A stretch of 64,000 bases of DNA from Fasciolopsis buskii (GCA_008360955.1 LUCM01005849.1:150452-214451), one strand, 5' to 3'. Shown: positions 13,143 through 26,735, counted from the first letter of the stretch. Notes: generated by a model not told the origin, from the letters alone. Made by a program: numbers and translations.

Positions 13143-14439
13143 GATACTCAACAGTTCAGATAATAGGCGGTTATGCGGCTTAGTTATCTATTTAGCTCTA
13201 TATAACGATGTCGTCAAAAATTACAGTTCACCATGCAGCTTCAGTGTCTGAAAAGTGATTTAAAGAAAGTTGATAGAGGCAGATAATTGAATTTGATTTT
13301 GTCCCGAGAGAACGTCATTCAAGTGGAGAATAATAACGTGCCCCAATAATGTCAATGAAATGCTGCCCACCGGAAACCCACTGCGAATGTTGCAAATAAG
13401 AAACAAGAGGTCAGACACAACTGGAAAAAGCGGAGGGGCGGAAACCGTTACCAAACCTATCATGCTGTAAGAATGAAATCTGGAAACTGGGTTAAAAAAC
13501 CATTGAAATAAGCTGAAGAATTGAGTGGAGGGTGGATCAAATAAACAATAAGGGTCTCCGTTTTCGGATTATTTCTCTTTTACCTGAAGACTAATAAGCC
13601 TCTGCCGATCTCACTTGCTAAAATGGTGGCCGTTTCATTATCATTAGTCATTTGGGTATTTCCGATGAAACTGGGAAGTGTGAGATAACAGATTTGAAAT
13701 CCTAGCTTGAACACGACGAAATAATGTTATAAGACGAATACACCACTTCAGATCCCATAAATTGGAAATCAGGGAATCACCGAAGCAATTACACAAATTT
13801 CCCGCGCAATGGAAAAAAACGAAAAGACGTGAAAATGGCTCCCTTGTACACGGGTAAAAGTTAACATCTATAAGTGTCGTCAAATAGAGCCATGTTGCTT
13901 GCACCAAAAACAAAACCTGGTAGTTTGCTGGTTAGCAACAACCAAAGTACTGGTGGATGCAAACCACCAGGATTTTGTTAAAGGTCAGCATCAAAAATGG
14001 AATTAAAACCCCAAAAACCTGAAGGATAAACTGACCCAACCTCCGTGGACGGTTCTGCAAGTGGCGTTCAAAAAGCAGAGACTGCGATCATAGAAGGTAC
14101 ACTGGAGAGAACAGTAACTGAGTAGGATCGAACACAATGGAGTCAAAGGGCGCGCTATTTGGCTAATACTCCATTTTGTGCATTTTGGTGGTCCCTTTCC
14201 GTTGCTCAAAGGGAAACAGTTCATAGTGCTCTTTTCACACAGGGTTCAGATCAAATTCCTAAAACTTTGTCAAGGATGATTTAGAGGAGAGAAGGAAAAA
14301 CGGGATGCGAAAAGCCAAGGAAGTAGATTAGTTGACTATGCTATAGGGTGGCTTGGGAGCAAGTATGCTTGAGAGATGTCCAGTTGGGACAAACCCCCAA
14401 TCACACATTACACATGCTCCCCCCCAGTGGAGCTACCTT
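13143..14439. other. No gene recognised; lies downstream of the PINCH pseudogene
   Basis: Short open frames only. Read on the minus strand this is the 3' side of the PINCH-like pseudogene, and it may include decayed 3'-untranslated sequence. No poly(A) remnant or flanking duplication was visible. Confidence 0.4.
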
Positions 14440-15309
14440 GTCTCACATAGCGGGGTCACTGTTTCTTCTCAGACGAGGAATAAATCCATGAAGTGTATAT
14501 AACAACTGGATAATGCATTTGGACTGAGCTGCCAATCGCAGACTACATCTAAAGTGGTCCTCACACCATGCCTCATTTAGCTTGTATGGGGTTTCGCCGG
14601 TGATCACCTGGTTACAAGAGCAGCAAAGCATACCAAAGATAAGCCGATGATGTAATTCACAATAAGCCAAGCCCTTTGTCTAGTAATGTCGTGACCCCAG
14701 GAGCAGCTTTTTCGCGGCGAGCGCATACGAAATTTCCGGCGTGTCAAATTTTGCCAAAAGCCTAAGCCACTCGTTCTTCATTTAGTCGATGGCAAGATCC
14801 GCAGATAGGAATCCACATTTCGTGAGGCAAACGTAAGCAGAATAACTCCCTATCTTTTTCAGGAGCGTCGGAAGATATTTCAAAATTGCAGAAAGAACTG
14901 TTGAAGTGATGAGCATGTTAGATTTTTGAGTGATATTTCGATTCTTGATCCTCTTCGAGTGGGGCTCGACATTCATTTATTCAAAGCTAAGCGCTCTACC
15001 ACGAATCTTGGCGAATCCACGATCAGCGAGGCAAGAGACTTGTTACTGGAATCTCAAACATTCAGGGTGCCAATCGTTGCCCATTGGCATGGTAAGGCTA
15101 ACAAAAATGCAATGGACACAGCTGCCGCACAACGAGTCGAACAGAACAAAGAAATCATGCCCACGGTATTTCCCGCCGTCATTCTCGCATTGTAACCGTT
15201 CAGGGAAAGACCGAAATCACTAGACATGGTACGTGTGCATTTTTGCTTTTACCACCTTCTCTTTTAGCTGGAATGCTCTGCCACAACGCGTACAGAAAGA
15301 GACTAGCAT
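14440..15309 (-). pseudogene. Intronless PINCH (LIMS-family, five LIM domain) pseudogene
   Basis: On the minus strand, with conceptual frame corrections, the sequence follows PINCH from its start (ATG at 15307-15309, then CTRC, LIM1) to the C-terminus after LIM5. Landmarks in order are: CTRCGRAF with EKVV (LIM1); FPERL, KYRGHDF, then WHPEC (LIM2, 15059-15072); HAHHFN (LIM3); SSDAPEKDRELFC; PICGSCHRLNEERVA (LIM4, about 14783-14810); NFVCA; and GLAYCELHHRLIFG with the CSC and HFRC pairs (LIM5, about 14548-14678). All aligned positions run without introns over about 870 nt, against about 975 nt for a typical PINCH coding region. Lesions include TAG-TGA at 15217-15222, and stops at 15043-15045, 14918-14920, 14762-14764, 14744-14746 and 14680-14682. 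There is a frameshift near 14703-14712 and a deletion of about six codons in LIM1. PINCH normally binds integrin-linked kinase at focal adhesions; this copy cannot encode it. A processed (retroposed) origin is inferred from the lack of introns. Confidence 0.85.
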
Positions 15310-16379
15310 TTTACTCCTAATCAAGCAGCTTCTAATTCTTTTCTGTTTCGTTCATCGCACGCCTTTTTCCTATGCACATTCAGTTCGTAGCTTAGCTTGC
15401 TAGTCATGCAGCTCGTTGCTTAAAGAAGCCGATTTTCCTGCCTGACAATCCGTCTCTTTGGGAGGCGCTCTTACTATTGTCCGTCGATTCTTCGTAAGAA
15501 CTGGTAAATGGGTTTTCAAAATGTTTCGCACCATCAACAGCCACCGCTTTTGCCTTCGATGGGCCTGACGTGAATCCGTTCGTTAAATTTTTGTTGTAAC
15601 TTGGGATTATTTGACTACCTTCAACCGATGGCATGTCTCGGTAGTGCCTAAGAAAAATATCGATATCATAGCATTCCACCAACTGTGTTTTCTTTTGTTT
15701 CACACGCAAACGCTCGAAATTGAAACATGACCAAAGTACCTTACATTTGCACTGGACTTCTCATAAACTTCATTTGGTTAGTTTGGATCAAGACGGATCT
15801 CTTTTTGATGTAAATGCTAGCTGCAGGACACCCTATACAATTTCAGGGGTGAATATCACAAAACAGCAATTAAGATAAAGGTCGAATTTAGCAGGCCTGC
15901 GAAGGAGCTAGTATTCAGGGGCCTTAAAAGTGTTTTAAGAAATAGGAACACACCTGTGGAAACGTAGCGCAAAGGAAGGCAGGCCCTCGAACTGCGAGTT
16001 AAACGCAGCCACGTGGGGTGCCCAAGTGGATATACTCGAAGATTTAAGTCAGTAACATCACGGAACCATAGAGTTTGAAGAATACCGAGGGTCCGCGAGG
16101 ATAAGCGGAATGTTGTCTATGAGTTCAGCTTGTTTTTCATTGGGACATAGCGAGATGGAGAACTACAGATGGCTGTCACGCAAAGGAAATTACCGAGTGG
16201 TGGTAAGCCAACCAAAGTTAACTTTGCAAACTGACGATGGGAAATATTTACAGAAACCTGGACAAAACTGCAGCATGCAAGGTAAAAAAGGGCTCCAACA
16301 GTATAAAATTTTTTTCAACGTACCGAGCATATCAGGCGAATTCACAGTTAGGCTGAAAAATAAATAGAAGTGGGAGTTT
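15310..16379. other. No gene recognised; upstream of the PINCH pseudogene
   Basis: A hydrophilic Ser/Lys-rich open stretch lies on the minus strand at 15404-15709, but it has no recognisable domain or conserved splice context. The part from about 16100 may already belong to the CR1-like relic that follows. Confidence 0.35.
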
Positions 16380-16635
16380 GTTATATCGATTTCCACTGGA
16401 CGTTTGATTCGGTCCCACGCAGATTATGGGTTTTGAGAAAACCTACATTGGGGACCAGCAAGAATCACTAAAAAGCGCAGTGCATGACCTCACACAAAAT
16501 GTGTCGATCTGCTTTTGGGTGCCACAAGAGAATTCAGTTTTCCGCAGAACCTCTGGCATCTGCCACAGGAGTCGATCCTAAGGCATCTATATTCCTCCCT
16601 CCACCTTATTTACTTGACCAATGAGTTCTCATGGG
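16380..16635 (+). mobile_element. CR1-like reverse transcriptase relic
   Basis: Decayed translation on the plus strand shows the RT motif FDSVPRR (near 16404-16424). About 160 nt later comes LPQESIL (near 16560-16580), followed by a residue run comparable with the LLFLLYIND block. In CR1-clade elements these two motifs are separated in the same order (FDSVPH, then GVPQGSVLGP). Several stops and frame changes intervene, so this is a dead fragment. Confidence 0.6.
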
Positions 16636-19600
16636 CGTGGTGTAAAATCTGGAATGCGTGAAATTTTCTATCTCCTTCTTTTAGATCCTATTTCGGTACC
16701 GGGGTATTCGCTCCCAACTTGCTCGTACTGATACTGATTTCGGTTGTCATCTATTTCCGACTAGATGTACTTTCCTTTCCTCTCTTATTCCCCAGTCCCT
16801 TTAGTTAAGATAACGATACGACCATTTTTTGCAGTCATTTTTCGCCAGATATAAGGCTGCTTGTCGAGTCACATTCCGCTGCCGCTTTATCTTCCGCTTC
16901 GTTCAATAGCGTACGCTCCGTCTGGTTACATCGATTTATTTTTACGCAGACTGTTATGCTACTTCCGATTACCTTTTTTCTTGCAAGTTGACTGAAGCTC
17001 AAATCAAAGGTATAGTTGCTGTAGCGCAGAATTTGCAAAGCGCTTGTTTTTCTTTGAGTTTAGTGACAAACTGCGCTATTTCCTGTTTGAGGGTTTTAAA
17101 GCTCTACCCAGGGAGCATGAGCTCGAATCTTGCCTTGAAAAGCTGCGAGACTTTATTCAAAACAAGACCCTTGGGTTTGGTCGCTACGCGTGACATATGC
17201 TTGCTAGGGGTCTAATTACTGCGGGCACAAGGACAAGAGCCGGACTGTGCGCTGGTATACCACGTGGATTATTGAAAAGCCAGTATAGTATGTCCCTAAT
17301 TAAAAACAGCAGTCATAAAGCGGTAGGGTGAACCTGGATTAAATTTGGCCAAACAGCAAAACCTGGCCATTCATGGTCCGCATGAAGACCATTTCATATT
17401 AATGCCAGTTGCTTGGGTCGATGAGAGGCCGCTGTTTTTCAAGACTTGCAAGGCCACATTCAGACACTTTCCGTCGGTAAAGAGGCCCCCTGTGAAAAGC
17501 ATGCAACCGTCAATTACTATCATCGCTGGCCATCAGAAAGACAGAAAAAGAAATGGAAGCTTGCATGCGCTGAAGCTTTTCTCATCAGAATTGTAAGGGC
17601 CGTTAATGATGGGCACAGCCAGCGTGAGTGCGGATGATTTCACTCAGAAGGACAATAATCGTGGTAGAGAATAATGGTAGGGTAACCTTACTAAACAAAA
17701 CTGTAATGGAAGCCTGGATTAGGTTTACGTGTGAGCAAGCGTGGGAACGAGAGGCCAGACCGCGTAGAACGCTGCAAGATCTCAGGTGGAATGATGTGCT
17801 TTCGGATATGGAATACAGCGCTACTAGTCCCAGTTTTGTGGGCCTTCGAACTCCAATGTGTAGCACTGCACATGACTTGCTTTAAAATCAGGCTAACTAT
17901 GGCATTTATCTGTGACGTGTCTGGATGAACAGGCAATTATGCCTGCTGTCTCTCATAAAATGAGAAAGTGACAGAAACCCCACACACCATGAATGTCTCT
18001 TGATTTGAACACAAAAAACATTTCGCCTACTTATTTCTTAAGCGTTACTGGAATTTCGGGTCGTACCATTAAAGATCACTTGAGTTACCGCGGTTCGAAT
18101 TTCCGCGTGCCGTCTAAAATTGTTCTTATTAAAAGAGGGAATAACCCCGGGTACTTCACTGTGTGCAGCGAACTCTGAAATAATCCAAGGCGCGCAGTTT
18201 CAAGCGCCGCATTTTATAAAAAGATTCCTCCATCCATTTTTGCTAACATGTTTCACGTTTTGTCTACATTTTCTCGACACCGTTTGCGTGGTTATTAATG
18301 TTTCGCTCGTTTTGTCGTAATTTTCTCTTGTTTCTTGTAGTATTTCACAAAATTGACATCATATGCGGGCTGCATTTGACATGTGATATAAGACAAAAAA
18401 TAGAAACACCCAAATTAATCGGAAATTGGGAAAGATGTTTCCTCTGTGTTTTGCCAAAACAGCCAAAACGAATAGGCATTCCGCCAGTTCAAGTAGGCTT
18501 TCGTGTCTGTTTTTCAGAAAATCGCGGCGAACGAGGTGATGTGGATGCAAAATTATGTAACTGAATCTCCAACCTTGTAGAAGTGAAAAAAGCACCGAAG
18601 TTTGATCGGCCTCTATCGTACGGTGTTGCAGCATACTCTCAAACGAATGGGCCTGTAGAGATAGCGAATGGTCGCAAGCGTAATTCTGCAGCCACAACGT
18701 TCTCTACGTCTTTTAGCCCAGGACAATCAAAGAAAGAAAAAAGACCAGAGCAAGTTCACGAGGTGCTCGGGGTCCAAAAGTAAGACTCCAGCAGACACTC
18801 CAGGGGAGTAGGCCAAACTAGAATTCGCCTACTTGGATAACCATGCCCTGGGGCCTTAACTTCGCCTCCAGCCGATGAACCGCTTCTTGGGGCGTAATTC
18901 GCTCATCGTAAACAAGAAAGTGCCTTTTAATTGGGAATCAGTAGCTAAGCTCAAACTTGACCGAGTGAATTGTATCATTCATATGGCAGGAAATCTGCTC
19001 CCTGCTTGAATCAAAAGGGTGCACAAAATTGGCATCTAAGAGTTTCCTCTCTCACGCGGAAAGCACCCAGTGAAGTCCATTCTAGATGAATTTGCAGAAA
19101 AGGCAATCAGAGTTAGGGTACGCGCCAGTGCCATGGCGATATCTCATATGACATGAGGGTGGTACCACACAGAGCTTGGTGATTTAAGGGCTGACAAACC
19201 TGGGCCAAGTCAGGTACGGAGTGCTGTGAAACAGGGCAGAAATGCAAAGTTATCCATAAGCGCAGCCTTCGAACTTTCGGCGCACCTGTGGCTCTTGCCG
19301 AGGATAGTCATAATCGATGACCCCCTGAATAATAGAAGCTACCAGTGCTGCTCATGGAAGAAGAGGAAGTAGAACCAACTAAGCGACTTATGACAGCTTC
19401 TCACTTAACAATCAACGATGAGGAGAAACAGATCTCTATAATTAGACCAGCGCACCCCCTGTACCGGCCTTCGGGGTAACATTGCAGTAACACTTCGAGT
19501 TTTGTGTTCGAGAACCATGTCACAGTGTGTAAAAATAGCAGCTTGGGGGAAACTTTGCCAGTATTCTATGCCAGTCTTTGCAGTAGCAGAAATAAGTCGC

Positions 19601-19849
19601 CTTAGTTTATTGCCGCCGTTATTGAACTGAAGGCCTCTACATTCGCTGTTGCCGAAATGTGGCAAATAAAATTAGACTGCCAAGAACGACAATTCAGAGA
19701 TTTTTCATCCACTGATTAGCCATCCGTTCCGACAAGTAACCAACCACTTTGAATCCCAGTCAGCCTGTTCACTTGGAAGATCCACATACGACCAGTTACG
19801 CTACTGATTCCGTCTGAGGTGCCAACATCGTTTACGTGCATGCGGTCCC
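16636..19849. other. No gene recognised
   Basis: About 3.2 kb containing only short open frames, some open on both strands (17603-17936 and 18298-18697), without motifs I can name. Confidence 0.4.
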
Positions 19850-21960
19850 AGGTGCCAATCAGAAGGAGGATTCGTTGCCCTTAAGGAGGCCAAAAGTGTC
19901 TCGATTTCAGGGGACTTCACTCTGCCACGTATGGACTGGGCCGTTGAGAGGTGCGTCATCAGTAGCACAGAACAAGGCTTCCTCGAAGGGTGGCTCTTGA
20001 TTACATTGCACCGGCAAATTGTGGAGATGCCAGATACAGCTCCGTTATCAACAGACCTTGGGATCACAATCCAGAAAAATGGGGTTACGGAATTTCATTA
20101 TCTACCTCCGTTAGGCGAGACTGACCACAAATCAGTGAAAACCACAATCTGTTTGTGTCAACCCCAGGTTGTCCTGGAATGAAAGGAAAATTTCAATAAT
20201 GTGGGCCTCGCTGAACCCCAATGCGAAACACCGTGGTTAAAATGGGACGCAACGGAAGTGACTGAGTTGGAAGAAAGGCGGAGAATTACCATAAAATCCC
20301 CGCAAACTATAAGGAATGAACTTGGGTCCATGAAATATTGGAATCGCAAAAATAGCACCTCAGTAGAGATTGGCCACTACGGAAGCCGTTAGGCGGCGAA
20401 ATCAATAGGTAGAACCAGCTAAAATGGGTCAGATCTCCATAATTTTGGAAAAATCCGCGGTGAAAAGCTCATGTGTGAGCTTTAACTGGTACGGTGTGCT
20501 AAGTGGCAATCGAAAAATTATGACTCCTGAGCTCAGTCAAAAAGCTAACTGACGGTTAGCGCTGGTCTGTTAAAAGCTGTAGGACAGACCATCACGAACG
20601 ACCACAGCAAATTAAATGCGCTGGCTGAACATTCTAGTAGTATTTGCAGGTTTGTCCCCTCAGCCTTGGCGATAGATTCATCATCGCAAGTCATTGGAGG
20701 CTTGTTAATAACGGAGGAGGATATGAGTAGGCAACTGAAGGGGTTAAACGGAAACAAGTATGCTGGGCTAGATGATACTCAGCCGGCCCCAATGAAACCC
20801 CTAGCTGATATCACCGCTAGCCCGGTATGCAAGCTACTCCATGGCAGCAGGGACAAGGGCGAAATAGTAAAAGATTTGGGGTGGTGAGGCGGTTGAAGCT
20901 GTGCATATGTGAGGCCCGTCGTGGGAGACTTCCTGTTAGTCATACTCACTAACATTCTTAGAAAGTTATGGAGCTTATCCTGGCCCATATTTTTCAATAC
21001 TTAGAAGGACACTTAATGTTCTCGCCAGCACAGCGTGCCTTCGAAAACACAGGTTTTGCCTCACAAAACCATTTGGTTTCCGAGGGCAGGCATATTAGAG
21101 GGTGGGGGCTTTTCTTATCATAAAGACATTTCACGCCGGGTTCGTGAACAGGTGCTCAACCAAGCTTGATGTGACGGGCGGCGTTCCGCAAAAGTCGGTG
21201 TTGGGACCATTCGTGTTTCTGCTTTCAAAGATTTATCCTCCACCCAAAAATTACCCGGCTGACGATGTCAAGGTTGTGGGGTCTAGAGGGTGGGACACCT
21301 CAGCAGACATATAGTTGTCCTAAATTGGGCCGATGGGCGAGACTTGCCCTAAAAGAAACGCTAGTCATTTGTCACCCAGAAGCGCTGAAAAACCCACGGC
21401 GTCCTTTGTCCAGGGACTGTTTACTCTGGATTCCGTTGGTCAGATGAAGGGCCTGGGGTTGAGCAACTTGTCAGAATTCAAATGGACGGACCATTGTGCT
21501 GCGGCTTCCAAGAGGGCGAGAAATGAACTACTTAAACTGAAGTCAACCCTACCATTCCGCAAGTCGGAGGAGTTCGCACCCACGTACAAGATCAAAGTGA
21601 GACCCCATCTGCAAGCAGGTTTGCTCTCCCTTCTTCGAGAAAGGCACGCAAACCTTGAACAGGTGCAGCGACTAACATCAGAATGGCTGAGGGCAGGCAG
21701 GAAATTCATAAGGCCAACGACTGTGCGCTTTAGATCTCTTCTCGTCTGACAGAAAAAGATACGGAAGGCAGTCGAAGGAAACGTTTAAGATTGTAAGCGG
21801 CTTGTCAGATCTTTGCCTAGGATAGTATCTCAGGACTAAGTCGGCTGCGTACGTGGTTGTAATAGGAATCTTGCAAAAGCACGATTTAGACGATTAGTTA
21901 GACAGAACTTTGGTAACAGGGTCTTAAATATATGGAACCAACTGCTTTGGCACTTTGTAA
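19850..21960 (+). mobile_element. CR1-like non-LTR retrotransposon relic (endonuclease to RT thumb)
   Basis: Pieces of one CR1-type protein occur in the right order on the plus strand. The endonuclease end ISSTEQGFLEGWL (about 19958-19996) is followed by YLPPLGETDHKSV (about 20100-20140). The linker/RT start has PMKPLADI and KLLHGSRDKGEIVKD (20790-20880). Then come GGVPQKSVLGPFVFLL (about 21178-21225), ADDVKVVG (about 21262-21285), and the thumb LGLSNLSEFKWTDHCAAA with IKVRPHLQAG and LEQVQRLTSEW (21450-21690). Frameshifts and stops separate the pieces. The catalytic Y of YADD is replaced by a residue from GAT GTC context (PADDV). The element is ancient and inactive. Confidence 0.8.
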
Positions 21961-24900
21961 TCTTGCTCAGCGTGATTCCGTTTACCAGGCGTTGGATCTA
22001 AGTCTGGATGCGGTGGGTTTCGAGGCAAGGTTTTAGGGAGAAAGGTTTGGCAGACCTCCGGTTGTTCTTTCTACATGTATGATTTGAACTCCCAACTTTT
22101 GGGATGGGCAATACAACTTGCCGTCAAGAGGAGATGATGATATCTGTTTCTTTCGGTGAGAACCACCGAAATGTACATGAAAGAGGTGGATGCCCTACCG
22201 CAGTGGATATCATCGAAAGAACTCAGAGCGCCGGCCAAAACTTGTCCGTGCTAACTGAACTGAAGTGACTCACTTGTAGTAACCAGTACCCATTTTGCAT
22301 GCAAATCACTGGACTTATTCTGGACGCACATTTGGTTACCGGATCACTATTGTCTTATGGAAATTGAGATGAATTGACCTCGCATATAGACCGCAGTTTG
22401 AACTGAAGGTCATGTTGGCGTTCGGGGTGTCTTAAATGAATGGCCATCTGCAGAGTGAAGTAAGATACTCTTGTCTGCTGCTTTAGTGATTTGCGATTTT
22501 TTATCGCATTACAGAATTAATTTGAATCAATCTTGATAATCATCAGGGCCAATCCGTACCGTGATTTGTCATATCCACAATCCTTTTGCGAGATTAACTC
22601 TGCTGGTCATGGCTCATTTATGTGAAAGGCGTGCTTTCGCCGTAGTCGTTTTCAACGGCATTTTCATTTCTTTGGAGAGACTGAATTTTAACGGTCCTCC
22701 TCCTTAGTCGGTTTGAATATCCCTCTGGGAAGCCTTTCGGTGAGCCTATTTAGGACGAACAGATGTCGCCCATAGGTTTGGTCAAAAAATGTTCCGATGA
22801 CCTCTGATTTTGTTTTGCTATTTGCTTACTAAGAACGATGCGTCCATGTTTTATCACAGATTTCACGGCCCATTTTCTAATCACCATCGTGATATCCCAC
22901 AGATCCTGGGGGAACTGACTAAATCAACCTTACGTAAGAAACAAAACTGCAAAAAATTAAGTTTGGATGACAAACGGTGCTTGTTGACTACTTGTTGAGC
23001 ACAGTCTGCAACAAAAGATGTACAACAATACTGGCTAAAGCTGCACATTGGCTGTCCGGTATTACATAGTTGAACGGAAATCGCAGCGCACGCGGAAATC
23101 GAAACAGGGTTACAATTTTATCCGTGGGGATCAAAACTGGGTTGAATCGTGTAATAAAAAATGGGATTCATTTAGAGTTCGAATGAAATTTACATAGACC
23201 ACTTATCATGACATGTCCAGCTGCTTGTTCCAGGATTTTTATTTATTTATCACCATCTGTAAATAGGGTGTGTCAAAAAAACTGACATTAGTTTACTACA
23301 TAACGGCTGTGTAATAATCAAGAAAACGCGTTGCTACCGGTTACTCAGGAGTTGGAGTAGGAGGCCTTAGTTTCCAGATTCTGAGTATACACTGGTTCGT
23401 TGTGTTGACTCATTCATTCATTCAATTATTGCATTTCTTGAGTTTTTTGGGAAAATGCCGGTGCAGTACGGCGTTTATGGCGCATTCAACTCCGTTATAA
23501 TCGATGACCATAATTCGCCAATAATTAGCTGTTACAGTTTAATCCCACCCATTCACACCCCAAATAAAGTAAGTGGACAAGCTCTAGCATTGTCACCAGC
23601 TAATTCGCTGCTGAGATTGCAAAGTACTGTAGGTGTCGCGAATCGATAAATGCGTGGATATCAGAAAAACCAAATTGCCATAGGTTCCTATGGCCAGCAT
23701 GTGCACCGCCAAATTGTGACGGGCAATCGCGTTCCATTTTTTGTTTCTGCTATCTGCGAATCCTGCATTTCCTTCAGTGTGCTTGTGGCACCTCATTTTG
23801 TTATTTCTTACCGTCCTGAAGAATAGCAGTCAGCCAATTCTTGTTATCCATAATGGCGCGTGTTTTCATTTCTAACATGGTATTGATCATAGTGGGACCG
23901 TAGTTGCCGCTAACTACGGATGATTTTAAAGGCAATCGCAAGTCTGCTGTCAGTCGGAGTGTAATAGATTAAAAGGGCTTACATAGTTTACCGTACCTAC
24001 GAGTAGGGGTGAGCACTGTAGTATAGTCGGGAGTTGTGGATAAACGACTCTCGAAAATTGAACTAAAAGAGTAGCGGAGGTATGAGGAGACGTACTTTGC
24101 GTTGCTGAAGTTGGTTTTATAGTCTGTTGGAATATCTACAATGCCGTTACTTCTCTTACTTTCACGCACCCACGAATGAATAAGCGAGAACTTGTCTTAG
24201 GTTTCAAAATGACGAATGTGCTTCAGTAGGTGAATCAAGCAGTGGCCGCTCAATACGGCTTCTTCTACCTGGTAAAAATCGATATATTGCAGGACGATAC
24301 TCCAGGCGTTTTCCTGTGCTAAATTCAGGTAGTAATTGTGCCACAGTGTTGGTTACCAAATAAGCAAGCGTAAAAAGTTCAACAATGTTTGTTGCCTAGC
24401 CCGCCATGCACTAGAACAAGACCGGAATGCAGTAAAATCTTGAAATTAGGATGCTTTCCACGTCTCAAAGTCAGTTCTATAAACCGACATATTCCTTAAA
24501 TGTAACATGCAGTGTGATGTAACACTAGAGCTCTTCTGCCCACTATATGTAGGAAACGATCTCCCATGTCTTTATTTCCTGGTAAGTTTTCCTGCAACCA
24601 AACTAACAGCAGCCTCTTCAAAGCATCCTAACACATTCAGTGCTTGTAATCAGTAAAAAACAACTTTCATGTAGGCGGTAATTCCAAAGGGGAAATACCA
24701 TTACGATACTGTTCTTACTTTGTGCTTTCGAAATTTCCGTTCGTACGGTGGTCTTTATTGTTCCGAAAAGTCAGTCTGAGTTAATCAGATTTATTCAATT
24801 TGGTGCGATTGATGTATACTTTTGCTGGTGCGGCAATGGTCATACTCTGCTCGTTGATACGCCCGTGTTTCTTCTTAGCATATGATGAAACAGTGCTTTA

Positions 24901-25673
24901 AACTTAATCGACTGTACTATAAAACATTTCGTAAACTTGAGCAAGGCGGAAATTGCCCACCGAACGTTTATTAAAACTTTGTCCAGGGAAACTTAAAAGC
25001 GACACAGATTTACGATATTGTAAACGTAGTAGTTCTGAGAATCTAAAGCCCTAGTGATTTTTTTGCAAACATTCCTCCTGAGTGGCATCATGGGGGTCGC
25101 TAGGGTTACGGGCGACTGTCCCTCCGTCCTTTCTGAGACTCCTTTTGCCGTAGATCTTGTTGTCTCTAATGGCAGGAATAACTAAAACTCTGAAGGTGGT
25201 TTTTTAAATATCGGATCATTTTGGTTGAACCGACACCGATGGCTGAATAGCCAAACCTGTTTCCAGATGCCTCGTTGTGTTGGTGCAAAAATTCTGCTCC
25301 CGGATCCTGGCGCTGAACATAGCGAAGAAATGGCGTTGTCTTCAACCAAAGTGATCGGTTGTTTTGGTGGAGTTCGGACATCTTATCTTAGGTGATACAC
25401 GAATTACTCAGCACTTCTCACCGCCACTTATGTTTTCGGACTGTACTGAGTATCCAAGATGTCGTACCTCATGATCCATAGGACGTGTGAAATGAGCACT
25501 CGGTCACCAATCCTCAGTTTGCTACAGGCTCCTCGTATTTTCCTGCTGCCTTGCAGGTTAGACGGTTTGCCTAATGTTCAGTTCAGTTACTACAACCGCT
25601 GACCTTGCCGTAGCGTGCTCTGGTTCTATTCGCTACTTCATAGTGTTGTGTAGTGATGGAAGAAAAACCAGAG
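21961..25673. other. No gene recognised
   Basis: About 3.7 kb of A+T-richer sequence with only short open frames and a minor ATTC run near 23412. No domains or conserved repeats were seen. Confidence 0.4.
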
Positions 25674-25698
25674 GATCTAGATCTAGATCTAGATCTAG
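25674..25698 (+). repeat. Short tandem repeat (GATCTA)x4
   Basis: Four head-to-tail copies of GATCTA, about 110 bp upstream of the truncated start of RTE copy A. Confidence 0.9.
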
Positions 25699-25810
25699 AA
25701 GAGTAAATATTCCGAATTTAAGGACGCCACGAAATGGAGCGTTTAGCCATTGCCATGGGCTCTTTAGGGGCTCCCCAATCCAAATCCTTTTCTTTATCTT
25801 CTAGCTTTTT

Positions 25811-26735
25811 CATGGATGAGGTGACGGAAAATGCTTTACGAGGTCTTTAGAATGTAGAAGTCGAACTGGGAAGTGGAGGGAAGCTGTGTGGCATAGATTA
25901 CGCGGACGACGTTATGTGCTTGTTCGAATCCACGGACCGTGAATAACGCGCACTAGATAAACTCTCGAGATCGGTTGCTTGGTTTGGCCTGTACTTTACA
26001 CCTTCAAAGTGCAAAGTGCTGTTACAGGACTGGACGACAGTAGTACCGAACCTGATATTGGATGGAGAGGAACTGACGATTTTGGACCGTTTTACCTACC
26101 TTGGTAGCTGCTTGTCGAACGATAGTAGCCCGGCAGTTGAGGTAGGCACACGTATATCGAAGGCTTGGGCAGCTTACGCTGGACTGAAGCACTCGTGGTG
26201 TGGGCCTGATATTTCACTGAAGTTGAAAGGTTGTGTGTACTGTGCCGCAGTGCGCTCAGTTTTGTTGTATGGTTGCGAGACATGAAGTATGCGTGCGGGA
26301 GATGTTTGTTGGTTGGGGGTTTTCGACTACCGATGTCTACATATTGTGGTTAGGATTGGATGGAGTGACGGGGTGAGTGATGTGGGTGTCAGGAATCTAC
26401 TACTAGGTGTTGGCTCTTAGAATATCTTATACGCTGGTTGGGTTGTGTGATGCGTATTGCGAACACTCGTCTACTATATCGTGCCCTATTTTGCGTTCCT
26501 TCCAAGGAGTGGAAGAAGCCATGTTGAGATCGACAGGTGAGTGGCAACGTGGGATGAGAAAATGTACAGCGAACTTAGGTAAGGTAGGTGTTTCATCTCT
26601 TCGTGGTTCGGATCCGAAGGAGTCGTCAACTGGCTGGCTGGAGATACTGAAGGATATGACAATTCTGTGTAAAAGATAGCAGTCGGTGAGGCTTGCCTTG
26701 CTGTTTAACGCTGAACGACGATGATGATGATGCTC
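25811..26735 (+). mobile_element. RTE retrotransposon copy A, 5'-truncated, inactive
   Basis: The copy starts inside the reverse transcriptase (MDEV) and runs to the 3' end in a GATGATGATGAT tract (about 26717-26731), the short tandem tail typical of RTE elements. YADDV is intact at 25899-25913. Next come SKCKVLLQDW and the C-terminal RTFTYLGS-like and LKLKG-VYCAAVRSVLLYGCET blocks. In-frame stops relative to YADDV lie at 25848-25850 (TAG), 25944-25946 (TAA) and 26283-26285 (TGA). A one-base insertion in a G run near 26316 shifts the frame. The copy is about 99% identical to the matching part of copy B (35091-36007), including all three stops. It is 5'-truncated and cannot encode an active protein. 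Confidence 0.9.

Noticed and set aside
15404..15709. Hydrophilic minus-strand open frame just upstream of the PINCH pseudogene
   Set aside because: It does not extend the PINCH alignment and has no identifiable domain. It could be an exon of an unknown gene, but evidence is lacking.
25674..25698. (GATCTA)x4 as a retroelement tail or telomere-like repeat
   Set aside because: It is 5' of copy A, only four units long and unlike the GAT tails of the RTE copies; kept as a simple repeat only.
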